Shown here: one piece after another, positions 10,137-21,538 of the stretch
How the letters are laid out: each line of letters starts with the position of its first letter
How positions within the stretch are numbered: position 1 is the stretch's first letter
The notes under the pieces: model-generated
What the model was told of the DNA's origin: nothing
Database searches by the model: none
The model's input: the letters and a program-made list of their open reading frames with translations, nothing else
Translations under genes and position numbers: made by a program
Assembly: GCF_001571305.1 (NCBI RefSeq)
Contig: NZ_BCTN01000014.1
Coordinates: forward strand, 1-64,000
Direction of reading: 5' to 3'
DNA: 64,000 bases
Source: Erwinia persicina NBRC 102418
GTDB lineage: Bacteria; Pseudomonadota; Gammaproteobacteria; Enterobacterales; Enterobacteriaceae

Positions 10137-11351
10137 TTACTTCTTCTCGTTCAGCGCGCGAATGCGTGAAGACAGAGAGAACAGACGGATAAAGCCGCCT
10201 GCATGACGGTGATCGTACACTTCGTCTTCACCGAAGGTGGCAAACTCTTCAGAGTAGAGGCTGTTAGCCGATTTCTTCTGGATGGCTGTTACCTGACCTT
10301 TGTACAGCTGCAGCACCACTTCGCCGTTCACTTCTTCTGCCAGTGCCGCCGCAGAAGCCTGAATGGATTTACGCAGCGGTGCGAACCAGCGGCCATCGTA
10401 AACCACATAGGACATTTCCAGGCCAAGCTGCTCACGCCATTTGAAGCTGTCGCGATCCAGAACCAACTGCTCAACCGCACGCAGCGCATTCACCATGATG
10501 GTGCCGCCAGGGGTTTCGTAGCAGCCGCGGGACTTGATACCCACCAGACGGTTTTCCACGATATCGATACGACCGACGCCGTGACGGGCACCGATGGCGT
10601 TCAGTTTGTCCAGGCAGCCAAACGGGCTTAACGCTTCGCCGTTCACCGCAACGACGCACCCTTTCTCAACGGTAACGGTCACCTGCTCAGGCTGATCCGG
10701 GGCTTCCAGTGGATCCACGGTCCATACCCAGCAGTCTTTGTTCGGGGCATTCCACGGGCTTTCCAGCACGCCGCCTTCGGTAGAAATATGCCAGGCGTTT
10801 TCATCACGGCTGTAGATTTTTTCCAGCGACGCGGTGGTCGGAATATTACGCTCTTTCAGGTAATCCAGCAGGGCTTCACGGGAACGCAGGTTCCACTCAC
10901 GCCATGGCGCGACGACTTTCAACTGTGGGGCCAGCGCGGTGTAAGTGGTTTCAAAACGCACCTGGTCATTGCCTTTACCGGTTGCGCCGTGGCACAGGGC
11001 ATCTGCGCCCACTTTCAGCGCCAGCTCAACCTGCGCTTTAGCAATAATCGGGCGCGCCATTGAGGTGCCCAGCAGGTAAGTCCCTTCGTACAGGGCACCG
11101 GTCTGCAGCACAGGATAAACGTACTCGCTGATGAACTCTTCGCGCAGATCCACCACATGGCACTCAGACGCACCGGACTGCAGCGCTTTCTGCTCCACGC
11201 CTTCCAGATCGCCGCGCTCCTGGCCGATATCCGCCACGAATGCCACCACTTCACAGCCGCCGTAGTTCTCTTTCAGCCATGGAATGATGGCCGAAGTATC
11301 CAGACCGCCAGAGTAAGCCAGTACGATTTTCTTGATGCTTTTGTCTTGCAT
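10137..11351 (-). CDS. argG: Argininosuccinate synthase ArgG (short type)
   Basis: Joins citrulline and aspartate using ATP. 404 residues with the N-terminal ATP-pyrophosphatase loop [13 protein letters not shown], then [13 protein letters not shown] and [13 protein letters not shown]. It belongs to the ~400-residue type widespread in bacteria; E. coli K-12 ArgG is ~447 residues and a different subtype. It lies 30 nt after argB and before argH on the same strand, an order I associate with Erwinia, Pantoea, Serratia and Yersinia, whereas in E. coli argG is elsewhere. Confidence 0.98.
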   Translation of the reverse strand: MQDKSIKKIVLAYSGGLDTSAIIPWLKENYGGCEVVAFVADIGQERGDLEGVEQKALQSGASECHVVDLREEFISEYVYPVLQTGALYEGTYLLGTSMARPIIAKAQVELALKVGADALCHGATGKGNDQVRFETTYTALAPQLKVVAPWREWNLRSREALLDYLKERNIPTTASLEKIYSRDENAWHISTEGGVLESPWNAPNKDCWVWTVDPLEAPDQPEQVTVTVEKGCVVAVNGEALSPFGCLDKLNAIGARHGVGRIDIVENRLVGIKSRGCYETPGGTIMVNALRAVEQLVLDRDSFKWREQLGLEMSYVVYDGRWFAPLRKSIQASAAALAEEVNGEVVLQLYKGQVTAIQKKSANSLYSEEFATFGEDEVYDHRHAGGFIRLFSLSSRIRALNEKK

Positions 11352-11381
11352 TGTCTCTTCCTTAAATGAATACGTTACTAA

Positions 11382-12158
11382 TTAAGCGAGGATACGGGTG
11401 CCGATGGACACGCCGTTAAATAAGGTTGGCAGCTGTTCGGCATGGCGCCAGCTGGCGATATCCACCGGGCGGCCCAGCGTACGGGCGGCTTCCAGCGCAG
11501 CATTAACTTTGACGATCATCCCGTCAGTGATCACCCCATCGGCGATCAGCTGTTCGGCTTTCTCTGCCGTCATCTCTTCAATACGCTGCCTGTCAGCATC
11601 CAGAATACCGCTGACATCAGAAAGCAGGATCAGGTCCGCCCCCAGCGTGGCAGCCAGCGCCGTCGCGGCCTGGTCGGCGTTAACGTTCATCAGCAGGCCA
11701 TCGGCAGTGATGCCAATCGAGCTGACGACCGGCAGATAGCCCGCACCCAGCAGCGTATTTATCAGGTGGGGAGAACCCGGCGTGGCCAGCCCTACATGGC
11801 CCAGTTCATCGTCAAACTGCGCCACATCAACGCTGCCGCCGTCGCCCAGGCACAGACCAACGGCATCAATGCCATGTTTTTTTGACCAGGCCAGCAGGGT
11901 TTTGTTCGCTGTACCCGCCAGGGCCCCGGTGATAATGTCAATCTGGTCGGCGGGTGTGACGCGCAGTCCGTTTTTTTTCTTCACCGGCAGCGACAGCTTG
12001 CTCATCAGTTCATCGACCAGGCAGCCGCCACCGTGAACGATCAGCAACGGGCGCTGATGCGTGGTACGGTAGCTGGCCAGAGCAGTAAACAGACGCTCCA
12101 GCGCCTCTTCGCTGTCCAGCAGCACACCGCCTAACTTGATAATTAACGGATGGGTCAT
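11382..12158 (-). CDS. argB: Acetylglutamate kinase ArgB
   Basis: Phosphorylates N-acetylglutamate, the second step of arginine synthesis. 258 residues. It shows [16 protein letters not shown] at the N-terminus, [11 protein letters not shown] and [15 protein letters not shown]. The start at 12158 ([11 protein letters not shown]) matches the family; an in-frame ATG at 12203 would add 15 unsupported residues. In relatives argC, whose product acts right after ArgB, lies between the operator and argB. Here argB is the first gene after the ARG boxes, only 57 nt away. Confidence 0.97.
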   Translation of the reverse strand: MTHPLIIKLGGVLLDSEEALERLFTALASYRTTHQRPLLIVHGGGCLVDELMSKLSLPVKKKNGLRVTPADQIDIITGALAGTANKTLLAWSKKHGIDAVGLCLGDGGSVDVAQFDDELGHVGLATPGSPHLINTLLGAGYLPVVSSIGITADGLLMNVNADQAATALAATLGADLILLSDVSGILDADRQRIEEMTAEKAEQLIADGVITDGMIVKVNAALEAARTLGRPVDIASWRHAEQLPTLFNGVSIGTRILA

Positions 12159-12215
12159 CAACTCAACTCGCTCTCTGTGATAGATAGAATTTTCGGTTTC
12201 CATCTGGCCGCCGAT

Positions 12216-12254
12216 ATTGTATTTTTATTCACTATTAGTGCATGAATATTGATA
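12216..12254. promoter_or_regulatory. Double ARG box (ArgR operator) between argB and argE
   Basis: Box 1 at 12216-12233 (ATTGTATTTTTATTCACT) matches the 18-bp ARG consensus at all but one conserved position. Box 2 at 12237-12254 (AGTGCATGAATATTGATA) matches at about 15 of 18. They are 3 bp apart, the usual ArgR spacing. On the minus strand the first box carries TACAAT, a likely -10 element equivalent to the E. coli argC promoter. It should repress both argE and argBGH when arginine is plentiful. Confidence 0.88.
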
Positions 12255-12280
12255 CTATCCTAACCCAAGGACTGTCAACA

Positions 12281-13432
12281 GTGAAGACAAAATTACCCCC
12301 TTTTATTGAGATTTACCGCCAACTGATTGCAACCCCATCAATCAGCGCCACCGACAGTGCGCTCGACCAGAGCAATGAAACTTTAATCAATTTACTGGCG
12401 GGCTGGTTCCGCGATATCGGCTTCAGCGTGGAAGTCCAGCCGGTACCCGGCACGCGCAATAAATTCAATATGCTGGCAAAGAGTGGCCAGGGTGCGGGCG
12501 GCCTGCTGCTGGCCGGGCATACCGACACCGTGCCATTCGACGATGGCCGCTGGACGCGCGATCCCTTTACCCTGAGTGAGCACGACAATAAGCTCTACGG
12601 TCTCGGCACGGCCGACATGAAAGGCTTCTTCGCCTTCATCTTAGAGACCCTGCGTGATATTGACGTGTCAGCGCTGAAAAAACCGCTTTATATTCTCGCC
12701 ACCGCCGATGAAGAAACCACCATGGCGGGCGCGAAGTTCTTCTCTGAAACCACCAGCCTGCGTCCGGACTGTGCCATTATCGGCGAGCCCACCTCCCTGA
12801 AACCCGTGCGTGCGCACAAAGGCCATATTTCTAATGTGATCCGTATTCAGGGTCAGTCAGGCCACTCGAGCGATCCGGGCCGCGGCGTCAATGCTATTGA
12901 ACTGATGCATGAGTCCATCACCCAGTTGATGGAACTGCGCAATACGCTGAAAACACGCTATCACCACGATGGCTTTGCCATCCCCTACCCAACGATGAAC
13001 TTTGGCCATATTAGCGGCGGCGACGCAGCCAACAGGATCTGCGCCTGCTGTGAACTGCATATGGATATCCGCCCACTGCCGGGCCTGACGTTGAGCGATC
13101 TTGACGGTCTGCTGAATGAGGCGCTGGCTCCTGTCAGTGCGCGCTGGCCAGGCCGTCTGACCGTGGGTGAGCTGCACCCGCCGATCCCGGGCTACGAGTG
13201 TCCGCGTGAGCATCAGCTGGTTCAGGTGGTGGAAAAACTGCTGGGGACAGAAACAGAGGTGGTGAACTACTGCACCGAGGCACCGTTCATCCAGCAGATC
13301 TGCCCGACGCTGGTGTTAGGCCCGGGATCGATCGATCAGGCGCATCAGCCGGACGAATTTATAGATACGGCGTTCATTAAACCGACCCGCGAGCTGATCG
13401 CCCAGGTGGTGCATCATTTTTGTCATCATTAA
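12281..13432 (+). CDS. argE: Acetylornithine deacetylase ArgE
   Basis: Removes the acetyl group from N-acetylornithine to give ornithine. M20-family zinc hydrolase of 383 residues, same as E. coli. Metal and catalytic motifs are visible: [33 protein letters not shown] and CTEAPFIQ. The start is a GTG at 12281 (read as [14 protein letters not shown]), matching E. coli; an in-frame ATG at 12242 would begin inside the second ARG box. It is divergent from argB and shares the ARG operator. Confidence 0.97.
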   Translation: MKTKLPPFIEIYRQLIATPSISATDSALDQSNETLINLLAGWFRDIGFSVEVQPVPGTRNKFNMLAKSGQGAGGLLLAGHTDTVPFDDGRWTRDPFTLSEHDNKLYGLGTADMKGFFAFILETLRDIDVSALKKPLYILATADEETTMAGAKFFSETTSLRPDCAIIGEPTSLKPVRAHKGHISNVIRIQGQSGHSSDPGRGVNAIELMHESITQLMELRNTLKTRYHHDGFAIPYPTMNFGHISGGDAANRICACCELHMDIRPLPGLTLSDLDGLLNEALAPVSARWPGRLTVGELHPPIPGYECPREHQLVQVVEKLLGTETEVVNYCTEAPFIQQICPTLVLGPGSIDQAHQPDEFIDTAFIKPTRELIAQVVHHFCHH

Positions 13433-13458
13433 CCCGGTTTAATCAAAATACTTCGGGT

Positions 13459-13527
13459 TGCAGGGGGATGGCAGGCCCGTCAGTCCCCATCACGATGTGA
13501 CGGGGGTAAAAGTGTCCGCCCCCTGCA
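13459..13527. repeat. Nested palindrome downstream of argE
   Basis: An outer stem TGCAGGGGG (13459-13467) with CCCCCTGCA (13519-13527) encloses an inner stem CCCGTCA (13476-13482) with TGACGGG (13498-13504). Both are perfect. It occupies the 5' half of the 358-nt argE-ppc gap and could end argE transcription, though it lacks a T run, or be a mobile palindromic repeat. Confidence 0.6.
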
Positions 13528-13694
13528 TTTCCAGGGTAAGAATGACGTACTGAAGGGACAATTGGCTGCAAAAACAGCGTGTTGCCCCTGATTTCAATTA
13601 TTCCGGATGATAAGAATAACTTATCTCGTTCTGCTGTAATTAAATTTCATAAATTCCGGCTATTTAGCGTCACGATGCGCTGTATTTAAGTCAA

Positions 13695-13724
13695 TTGACG
13701 AATGGTTGCGAACGTGGCTAGATA
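13695..13724 (+). promoter_or_regulatory. Possible sigma-70 promoter of ppc
   Basis: TTGACG (13695-13700) and TAGATA (13719-13724) are separated by 18 nt, about 65 nt before the ppc start. The -35 is strong and the -10 moderate. The rest of the gap (13528-13694) is A/T-richer and shows no gene. Confidence 0.4.
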
Positions 13725-13790
13725 AAAGACAACGTTATGCCCACTGGGGTGAAAGATAGTTACAAATACAAGAAGGGTGTCAGGGATCAT

Positions 13791-16442
13791 ATGAACGAAC
13801 AATATTCCGCAATGCGAAGTAATGTCAGTATGCTCGGCAAACTGCTCGGGGATACTATTAAGGATGCACTGGGAGAGAACATCCTGGACCGGGTAGAAAC
13901 CATCCGTAAGCTCTCAAAGTCATCACGTGCGGGAAATGATGCCCACCGTCAGGAACTGCTGACCACGCTGCAAAATTTGTCCAATGATGAACTGCTGCCG
14001 GTAGCCCGTGCATTCAGTCAGTTCCTCAACCTGACCAACGTAGCCGAGCAGTACCACACCATTTCGCCAAAAGGCGAAGGTGCGAATCACCCTGAACTGC
14101 TGGCCGGTACCTTTGAGCGCCTGAAGCAGCAGCCAGACCTGACCGAAGCCGCCGTTCGCGAAGCGATTGAATCTCTGTCGCTGGAACTTGTTCTGACCGC
14201 CCACCCGACTGAAATCACCCGCCGTACCCTGATCCATAAACTGGTCGAAGTGAACAGCTGCCTGCAGCAACTGGATCACAATGACCTGTCTGACTATGAC
14301 CATGGCAAGATCATGCGCCGCCTGCGCCAGCTGGTGGCCCAGGCCTGGCATACCGATGAAATTCGTAAATATCGTCCCACGCCCGTGGATGAGGCCAAGT
14401 GGGGCTTTGCGGTGGTGGAAAACAGCCTGTGGGAAGGCGTACCGCAGTTCCTGCGTGAGCTGAATGAGCAGGTCGAAGCCGCCTTTGGTTACACCCTGCC
14501 GGTTGATTTTGTGCCGGTCAAGTTTACCTCCTGGATGGGCGGTGACCGCGATGGCAACCCGAATGTGACGGCCGATATCACCCGCCATGTACTGCAGCTT
14601 AGTCGCTGGAAAGCCACCGACCTGTTCCTGCGCGATATCGCCGTACTGGTCTCTGAGCTGTCGATGTCAGAATGCACGCCGGAAGTGCGTGAGCTGTGCG
14701 GTAACCCGGACGCGCTGGAGCCTTACCGCGAGATCATGAAAAACCTGCGTGGCCAGCTGATGAGCACCCAGGCTTATCTGGAACGCCGCCTGAAGGGCGA
14801 GCGCCTGCCGCGCCCGGACAACCTGCTGATCTCCAACGATCAGCTGTGGGAACCGCTGTACACCTGCTACCAGTCACTGCAGGCCTGTGGCATGGGCATT
14901 ATTGCCAACGGTCAGCTGCTCGATACCCTGCGCCGCGTGAAGTGCTTTGGCGTGCCGCTGGTGCGTATTGACCTCCGCCAGGAAAGTACCCGCCATACCG
15001 AAGCCATTGCTGAAATCACCCGCTATCTCGGCCTGGGCGATTACGAGAGCTGGTCAGAAGCTGACAAGCAGGCTTTCCTGATCCGCGAACTGAGCTCCAA
15101 ACGTCCGCTGATGCCACGCCAGTGGGAACCGAGTGCTGATACGAAAGAGGTGCTGGATACCTGTCGCGTAGCGGCGGATGCACCGCAGGGTTCGATTGCT
15201 GCCTATGTTATCTCCATGGCGAAAACGCCGTCAGACGTGCTGGCTGTTCATCTGCTGCTAAAAGAGGCGGGTATTTCTTACGCGATGCCGGTGGCCCCGC
15301 TGTTTGAAACCCTTGAGGATCTGAACAACGCCAATGATGTCATGAGCCAGCTGCTGAATATCGACTGGTATCGCGGCCTGATTCAGGGCAAGCAAATGGT
15401 GATGATCGGCTATTCCGACTCCGCCAAGGATGCAGGGGTGATGGCTGCAAGCTGGGCACAATATCAGGCTCAGGATGCGCTGATCAAAACCTGCGAGAAA
15501 GCCGGTATTACCCTGACGCTGTTCCACGGACGCGGCGGCTCCATCGGCCGCGGCGGTGCGCCGGCACATGCAGCGCTTCTGTCGCAACCCCCGGGCAGCC
15601 TGAAAGGCGGCCTGCGCGTGACCGAACAGGGTGAGATGATCCGCTTTAAATACGGTCTGCCGGAAGTCACTATCAGCAGCCTGTCGTTGTATACCGGGGC
15701 GATCCTCGAAGCTAACCTGCTGCCACCGCCGGAGCCGAAGCCCGAGTGGAACAGCATCATGGACCAGCTGTCTGATGTGTCCTGCAAAATGTACCGGGGC
15801 TACGTGCGTGAACACGAAGACTTTGTGCCTTACTTCCGTTCTGCCACCCCCGAGCTGGAGCTGGCCAAGCTGCCGCTGGGCTCACGTCCGGCGAAACGTC
15901 GCCCGACCGGCGGTGTTGAGTCGCTGCGTGCCATTCCGTGGATTTTCGCCTGGACGCAGAACCGCCTGATGCTGCCCGCCTGGCTGGGTGCCGGTGCCGC
16001 GCTGCAGAAAGCGATGGAAGAGGGTCATCAGGAAACGCTGGAAACCATGTGCCGCGACTGGCCGTTCTTCTCGACTCGTCTGGGGATGCTGGAGATGGTG
16101 TTCTCGAAGGCTGACCTGTGGCTGGCGGAATACTACGATCAGCGTCTGGTGGATAAATCGCTGTGGTCACTGGGCAAACAGCTGCGCGATCAGCTGGACT
16201 CCGATATTAAAGCCGTGCTGACCATTGCTAACGATTCGCACCTGATGGCCGACCAGCCGTGGATTGCCGAGTCGATTGCCCTGCGTAACGTCTACACTGA
16301 CCCGCTGAACGTTCTGCAGGCGGAGCTGTTACACCGTTCTCGTCAGCAGGAAGCGGCGGGCGCAGAGCCGGATGCCCGCGTTGAGCAGGCACTGATGGTG
16401 ACCATCGCCGGCGTGGCGGCGGGAATGCGTAACACGGGTTAA
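13791..16442 (+). CDS. ppc: Phosphoenolpyruvate carboxylase Ppc
   Basis: Fixes bicarbonate onto phosphoenolpyruvate to make oxaloacetate and refill the TCA cycle. 883 residues, equal to E. coli. It has the catalytic histidine motif [12 protein letters not shown], the [13 protein letters not shown] loop, the glycine-rich [14 protein letters not shown] loop and the C-terminal MRNTG. The ATG at 13791 ([12 protein letters not shown]) is chosen by alignment and follows CAGGGA; the frame is open to 13737 without family support. Confidence 0.99.
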   Translation: MNEQYSAMRSNVSMLGKLLGDTIKDALGENILDRVETIRKLSKSSRAGNDAHRQELLTTLQNLSNDELLPVARAFSQFLNLTNVAEQYHTISPKGEGANHPELLAGTFERLKQQPDLTEAAVREAIESLSLELVLTAHPTEITRRTLIHKLVEVNSCLQQLDHNDLSDYDHGKIMRRLRQLVAQAWHTDEIRKYRPTPVDEAKWGFAVVENSLWEGVPQFLRELNEQVEAAFGYTLPVDFVPVKFTSWMGGDRDGNPNVTADITRHVLQLSRWKATDLFLRDIAVLVSELSMSECTPEVRELCGNPDALEPYREIMKNLRGQLMSTQAYLERRLKGERLPRPDNLLISNDQLWEPLYTCYQSLQACGMGIIANGQLLDTLRRVKCFGVPLVRIDLRQESTRHTEAIAEITRYLGLGDYESWSEADKQAFLIRELSSKRPLMPRQWEPSADTKEVLDTCRVAADAPQGSIAAYVISMAKTPSDVLAVHLLLKEAGISYAMPVAPLFETLEDLNNANDVMSQLLNIDWYRGLIQGKQMVMIGYSDSAKDAGVMAASWAQYQAQDALIKTCEKAGITLTLFHGRGGSIGRGGAPAHAALLSQPPGSLKGGLRVTEQGEMIRFKYGLPEVTISSLSLYTGAILEANLLPPPEPKPEWNSIMDQLSDVSCKMYRGYVREHEDFVPYFRSATPELELAKLPLGSRPAKRRPTGGVESLRAIPWIFAWTQNRLMLPAWLGAGAALQKAMEEGHQETLETMCRDWPFFSTRLGMLEMVFSKADLWLAEYYDQRLVDKSLWSLGKQLRDQLDSDIKAVLTIANDSHLMADQPWIAESIALRNVYTDPLNVLQAELLHRSRQQEAAGAEPDARVEQALMVTIAGVAAGMRNTG

Positions 16443-16453
16443 GCCGACAGCAG

Positions 16454-16518
16454 GGGCGATAGGAAAAATGATCGCCCTCACAACCTGTAGGGGCAGAGAT
16501 TCTTTTTCGGCCTGCCCC
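16454..16518. repeat. Two palindromes downstream of ppc
   Basis: GGGCGAT (16454-16460) pairs with ATCGCCC (16471-16477), and GGGGCAG (16490-16496) pairs with CTGCCCC (16512-16518). CCTGTAGGGGC at 16485 repeats the sequence seen between argG and argH, which marks a shared repeat family. Confidence 0.55.
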
Positions 16519-16520
16519 TG

Positions 16521-16558
16521 ACAACAAAAAAGGACGCTCAGGCGTCCTTTTTTGTTGT
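16521..16558. terminator. Strong bidirectional terminator between ppc and metF
   Basis: A perfect 17-bp inverted repeat: AAAAAAGGACGC and GCGTCCTTTTTT around a TCAG loop, extended by ACAAC/GTTGT. Poly-T follows the stem in both directions, fitting two convergent genes. Confidence 0.93.
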
Positions 16559-16566
16559 CGCGGTTA

Positions 16567-17472
<906 letters not shown>

Positions 17473-17502
17473 TTACCTCATCGATCGCTGCTCAGGATAA
17501 AT

Positions 17503-17542
17503 CTCTGTCTTAACGTCTATCCGTTTAGACGTCCAGACATTC
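17503..17542 (-). promoter_or_regulatory. Met boxes (MetJ operator) of metF
   Basis: Contiguous 8-bp units in register with the consensus AGACGTCT: CTCTGTCT, TAACGTCT, ATCCGTTT, AGACGTCC and AGACATTC. AGACGTCC (17527-17534) matches 7 of 8 and TAACGTCT 6 of 8; the outer units are weaker. They lie 37-76 nt upstream of the metF start. Confidence 0.85.
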
Positions 17543-17654
17543 AAAATGACGCAAATTGGTTAATCAGTCAACAGTTAAATGATGACCTGACGTGACAAAT
17601 TCTCAACGAAGATGAGGAAAATTCATGCAGGGAAGGAAGAATGAGGAAATGAAC

Positions 17655-17691
17655 CTCTGGGGCCGCCCTTTTATTTCGGTCGACCCCAGAG
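17655..17691 (-). repeat. Inverted repeat just downstream of metL
   Basis: CTCTGGGG (17655-17662) pairs with CCCCAGAG (17684-17691); the interior continues as CCGCCC/GGTCGA, like the palindromic family at 8598. It begins 6 nt past the metL stop and may act as a terminator, though there is no run of T after the stem. Confidence 0.5.
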
Positions 17692-17696
17692 AAAAA

Positions 17697-20132
17697 CTAC
17701 AGCAGCTGTGCCAGGCGGTTAAGATCGGACTGGATCGCCCCGGCCGTGACGTCGCGGCCGGCTCCCGGCCCACGGATCACCAGCGGATTATCACGATACC
17801 AGCGGCTTTCAATGGCAAACACGTTGTCGCACGGCAGCAGGGCAGCCAGCGGGTGATCGTCCCGCACGGCCTCCACACCAACGCGCGCTTTGCCGTTCGC
17901 GTCAAAACGCGCCACATAACGCAGGACCAGGCCCAGCTCCTGAGCAGCTTCAAAACGCTGAACCATCTGATCGTTCAGTTCATCGGCGTTTTCAAAGAAG
18001 TCATCAACCGATCCGGACTGATAGCTGGCCGGCACCAGTGATTCCACGCGCACCTGACCGGGTTCAATATCGTAGCCCGCCTCGCGGGCGAGGATCACCA
18101 GCTTACGCATCACGTCCTGGCCGGAGAGATCGGCACGCGGATCTGGCTCCGTCAGCCCCTGCTGCCACGCCTGGTCCACCAGCTCGGTAAATGGAACCGT
18201 ACCGTCAAACTGCAGGAACAGCCACGACAGCGTACCGGAGAAGATACCGCTGATGGAGAGGATGCTGTCGCCACTTTCCCGCAGATCGCGCACCGTGTGG
18301 TTCACCGGCAGTCCGGCCCCGACGGTGGCATTGTACAGCCAGTGACGTCCGGTTTTGGCGAACGCATCACGGATCTGGCGATAGCTGTCACTGCTGGCCG
18401 CGCCCGCGACTTTATTCGCCCCGATTACATGGAAACCGTAGCTGGCAAAATCCAGGTACTGTGCGGCCAGCGTTTCACTGGCGGTCACATCCAGCACCAC
18501 CAGATCGTCAAACGGGTGAGCCCGCATCCACAGGAACAGCGATTCCTGATCCTGTTCTATGGCCTCATCTTCAAAGAAAGCCAGCGCATGGCTGGCATCC
18601 AGCCCCTCATAGCTGAGCAGGCTGCGACGGCTGTCCACCACGCCTGCCAGAACAAATTCAAAGCCGGTACGTGCCGACAGGGTTTCCTGCTCGCGGGCAA
18701 ACAGTTCCAGCCAGCGGGAGCCAATGTTGCCTTTGCCAAACAGCACCAGGCCGACCTGTTTTTCCGCCCGGAACAGCGTCTGGTGCAGGCCCCGGATCAG
18801 ATGTTCGGTTGGCCCGACGCGCAGCACCGCTACCAGGCTGATGCCCTCCTGAGACTGGCAGATAAACTCCACCGGCTGGTCTTTCATCTGCTGCCAGAAA
18901 CGATGGCTGTGCAGCGGATTACGGCAAACGCCCGCCCCGACCATCGCCACCATCGCCATCCCTTCACGCAGCTGCAGGCGACCGGGCAACGCCGCATCCT
19001 GCAGCAGGGTTAAGGCGCTGTTAACCACTTCCGAGGTGTAGCAAAGCTGGAGGAGATTACGGTCCGGGTGAACACCGGTTGCCAGCGGGCGTACCTGGGC
19101 CCGGGTCAGCAGTTGGTCGATCTCCTTACGCAGCGTGGCAAAGTCGTGCTGTGCGGGTACCTGGAACTCTATCAGGCACACGTCATCATGGCTGGTCACA
19201 ATCCGCGCGCCGGTGCCTGAGGCCAGCACGCGCTCGATGCGTGTTGAACCCTCTCCGGGCTGATAACTGCAGCGCAGCTGTAAATCAATATCGCTGCCGG
19301 AAACCGGCTGCAGCGTGCGGGAGTGCAGTACCGGTGCCGCCAGACGTGCCAGCTCGCTGGCTTCATCCAGGCGCAGCAGCGGCAGCAGACAGGCATCCTT
19401 CACTTTACGGGGATCGGCACTGTATACACCTGCCACGTCGCTCCAGATAGTCACTCGCGTCACCCCGGCCAGTGCACCGATCTGCGTCGCCGAGTAGTCA
19501 CTACCGTTGCGTCCTAACAGTACGGTTTCACCGGCATCATTGGCGCAGATAAACCCGGTCACCACCAGACGCTGCCCCGGGCGCTCTGCCATCAGTTGCT
19601 GTAACAGCGGCAGCGATTTCGCTTCATCCACCTGCGGCTGTGCGGCACGCTCAGCGCGTAAAAAATCGCGGGCATCGAGGAAGCTCGCCTCAATATCACG
19701 CAGATTCAGCACAGCGGACATCAGGCGAGCCGACCAGATCTCACCGTGACCGACCACCTGCGCATACACGGCATCAGTGATGGCGTTATCCAGCAGGGCT
19801 GCCAGTTTCTCAAGATCGCGTATAAATTCAGCAATCAGCGGCTCGGCCACAGCGGGCGGTAACAGCGCACCGATCAGTTCACTCTGATAACGACGAAGCG
19901 CCTGCTGCACCTGATGGGCAGAGAGACGATCGCTCTGGCTCAGTTTGAGCCAGCTGATCAGCTGATTCGTCGTGCTGCCGGCAGCCGATACGACCATCAG
20001 ATCGCCCGGCTGACTGTACTCGGCCATGATCCCGGCTACGCGCTGGTAGCATTTGGCATCGGCCAGACTGCTGCCACCAAATTTATGTAACTGCCGCGAA
20101 CTGTCTGCCCCTGCCACTGCTGAATAACTCAT
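17697..20132 (-). CDS. metL: Bifunctional aspartokinase II/homoserine dehydrogenase II MetL
   Basis: Does the first and third steps of the aspartate pathway toward methionine. 811 residues (E. coli 810). The N-terminal aspartokinase domain (LHKFGGSSLADAKCY, GRNGSDYSATQIGAL) runs to about residue 250, a regulatory/linker region follows, and the homoserine dehydrogenase domain starts near residue 460 (LVLFGKGNIGSRWLELF) and ends with GPGAGRDVTAGAIQSDLNRL. It starts 2 nt after the metB stop, so the two are one operon repressed by MetJ. Confidence 0.98.
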   Translation of the reverse strand: MSYSAVAGADSSRQLHKFGGSSLADAKCYQRVAGIMAEYSQPGDLMVVSAAGSTTNQLISWLKLSQSDRLSAHQVQQALRRYQSELIGALLPPAVAEPLIAEFIRDLEKLAALLDNAITDAVYAQVVGHGEIWSARLMSAVLNLRDIEASFLDARDFLRAERAAQPQVDEAKSLPLLQQLMAERPGQRLVVTGFICANDAGETVLLGRNGSDYSATQIGALAGVTRVTIWSDVAGVYSADPRKVKDACLLPLLRLDEASELARLAAPVLHSRTLQPVSGSDIDLQLRCSYQPGEGSTRIERVLASGTGARIVTSHDDVCLIEFQVPAQHDFATLRKEIDQLLTRAQVRPLATGVHPDRNLLQLCYTSEVVNSALTLLQDAALPGRLQLREGMAMVAMVGAGVCRNPLHSHRFWQQMKDQPVEFICQSQEGISLVAVLRVGPTEHLIRGLHQTLFRAEKQVGLVLFGKGNIGSRWLELFAREQETLSARTGFEFVLAGVVDSRRSLLSYEGLDASHALAFFEDEAIEQDQESLFLWMRAHPFDDLVVLDVTASETLAAQYLDFASYGFHVIGANKVAGAASSDSYRQIRDAFAKTGRHWLYNATVGAGLPVNHTVRDLRESGDSILSISGIFSGTLSWLFLQFDGTVPFTELVDQAWQQGLTEPDPRADLSGQDVMRKLVILAREAGYDIEPGQVRVESLVPASYQSGSVDDFFENADELNDQMVQRFEAAQELGLVLRYVARFDANGKARVGVEAVRDDHPLAALLPCDNVFAIESRWYRDNPLVIRGPGAGRDVTAGAIQSDLNRLAQLL

Positions 20133-20134
20133 GC

Positions 20135-21295
20135 TTACCTCTTGGCCGCGATCCGGAACGCATTGTCCAGATCGGCGATTAAATCTTCGTGATCTTCAAT
20201 TCCCACCGAAATACGCAGCAGCGTTTCCGAAATCCCTGCCGCCGCCCGCGCTTCAGCAGACATGCCCGCATGTGTCATGGTGGCCGTGTGGGAAATCAGG
20301 CTTTCAACACCGCCCAGCGACTCCGCCAGGGTAAATAATTCCAGCGCTTTCAGGAAACGGCGCAGCGTCGCTTCGTCACCGTCGAGCTCAAAACTTAGCA
20401 TGGCGCCAAAGCCTTTTTGCTGACGTGCCGCAAACTGATGGCCGGCATTTTCTGGCAACGAAGGATGATACAACTTTTTCACCAGCGGTTGTTGTTTCAG
20501 ATAATCAACAATCGCCAGCGCATTGCGCTGTGCCGCCGCCATACGCGGGGCCAGGGTGCGCATCCCCCGCAGCAGCAGATAGCTGTCAAACGCGCCGCCG
20601 GTGACACCAATATTATTCGCCCACCAGGCCAGATCCGTCACGTGCTGCGGATCCTTCGCCACGACCGCCCCAGCCACCACGTCAGAGTGTCCGTTAAGGT
20701 ATTTGGTACAGGAATGGATCACCAGGTCCGCGCCCAGCGCCAGCGGGTTCTGCAGGGCCGGGCTGAGGAAGGTATTGTCCACCACGCTCACGGCGCCTGC
20801 TTCTGCAGCGGCCTGACAGATCGCGGCAATGTCCACCACGCGCAGCAGCGGGTTACTTGGACTTTCAATCAGTACCAGCTTCGGTTTTTCAGCCAGTGCA
20901 GCCTGTAATGCCGCCTCATCGCCCTGATCGACGAATTTAACGCGATACGCTCCACGTTTGCTCAGGCTGTCGAACAGGCGGTAGCTGCCGCCATAGCAGT
21001 CGTGCGGGGCCACCAGCAGGTCCCCAGGCTGCAGAAACACGGTGCACACCAGGTGAATAGCCGACATCCCGGTGCTGGTCATCACCGCACCGGCCCCCCC
21101 TTCCAGCTCTGCCAGCGCGCGTTGCACCACATCACGCGTCGGGTTGCCACGGCGTGAGTAGTCATGTGCACGGGGCTCATTAAAATCGGTGAAGTTATAG
21201 GTGCTGGACAGATGAATGGGGGGGACAACGCAGCCATATTGCTCGTCATCATTCAAACCGCTACGGACTGCGATGGTTGCCTGTTTACGCGTCAT
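20135..21295 (-). CDS. metB: Cystathionine gamma-synthase MetB
   Basis: PLP enzyme that joins O-succinylhomoserine and cysteine to form cystathionine. 386 residues, same as E. coli, starting MTRKQATIAVRSGLNDDEQ at 21295. The PLP lysine lies in HSCTKYLNGHSD, and GYSRRGNPTRDVVQ-like contact residues are present (DYSRRGNPTRD). An in-frame ATG at 21376 would start within the operator and is rejected. First gene of metBL, divergent from metJ. Confidence 0.98.
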   Translation of the reverse strand: MTRKQATIAVRSGLNDDEQYGCVVPPIHLSSTYNFTDFNEPRAHDYSRRGNPTRDVVQRALAELEGGAGAVMTSTGMSAIHLVCTVFLQPGDLLVAPHDCYGGSYRLFDSLSKRGAYRVKFVDQGDEAALQAALAEKPKLVLIESPSNPLLRVVDIAAICQAAAEAGAVSVVDNTFLSPALQNPLALGADLVIHSCTKYLNGHSDVVAGAVVAKDPQHVTDLAWWANNIGVTGGAFDSYLLLRGMRTLAPRMAAAQRNALAIVDYLKQQPLVKKLYHPSLPENAGHQFAARQQKGFGAMLSFELDGDEATLRRFLKALELFTLAESLGGVESLISHTATMTHAGMSAEARAAAGISETLLRISVGIEDHEDLIADLDNAFRIAAKR

Positions 21296-21354
21296 GGTGC
21301 ACAAGTTCCTGCTGGAGTATAAGTGAAGACAGATAGAGTAAAGCGGGTAGATAT

Positions 21355-21386
21355 AGACGTCAATACATCTGGACATCTAAATGTCT
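21355..21386. promoter_or_regulatory. Four tandem met boxes between metB and metJ
   Basis: Four contiguous 8-bp units: AGACGTCA, ATACATCT, GGACATCT and AAATGTCT. They match AGACGTCT at 7, 5-6, 6 and 5 positions. MetJ with S-adenosylmethionine should bind here and repress metBL and probably its own gene. Confidence 0.92.
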
Positions 21387-21538
21387 TTGCGTATAGATTG
21401 AGCAATGCGCGAATAACCGTTAGAATTATGTCGATATACCCCAGAGAACGTTGTGCCATCCCGGTGCGGTGGACACGAACTTCGGGCATAATTAGCCGGA
21501 TTTCGGTATTTCTAATTTAAATATAATTAAGGTAGCCC

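Noticed and set aside
13923-14588. Open frame opposite ppc (about 221 codons)
   Set aside because: Antisense shadow of the conserved Ppc N-terminal half with no recognisable domain.
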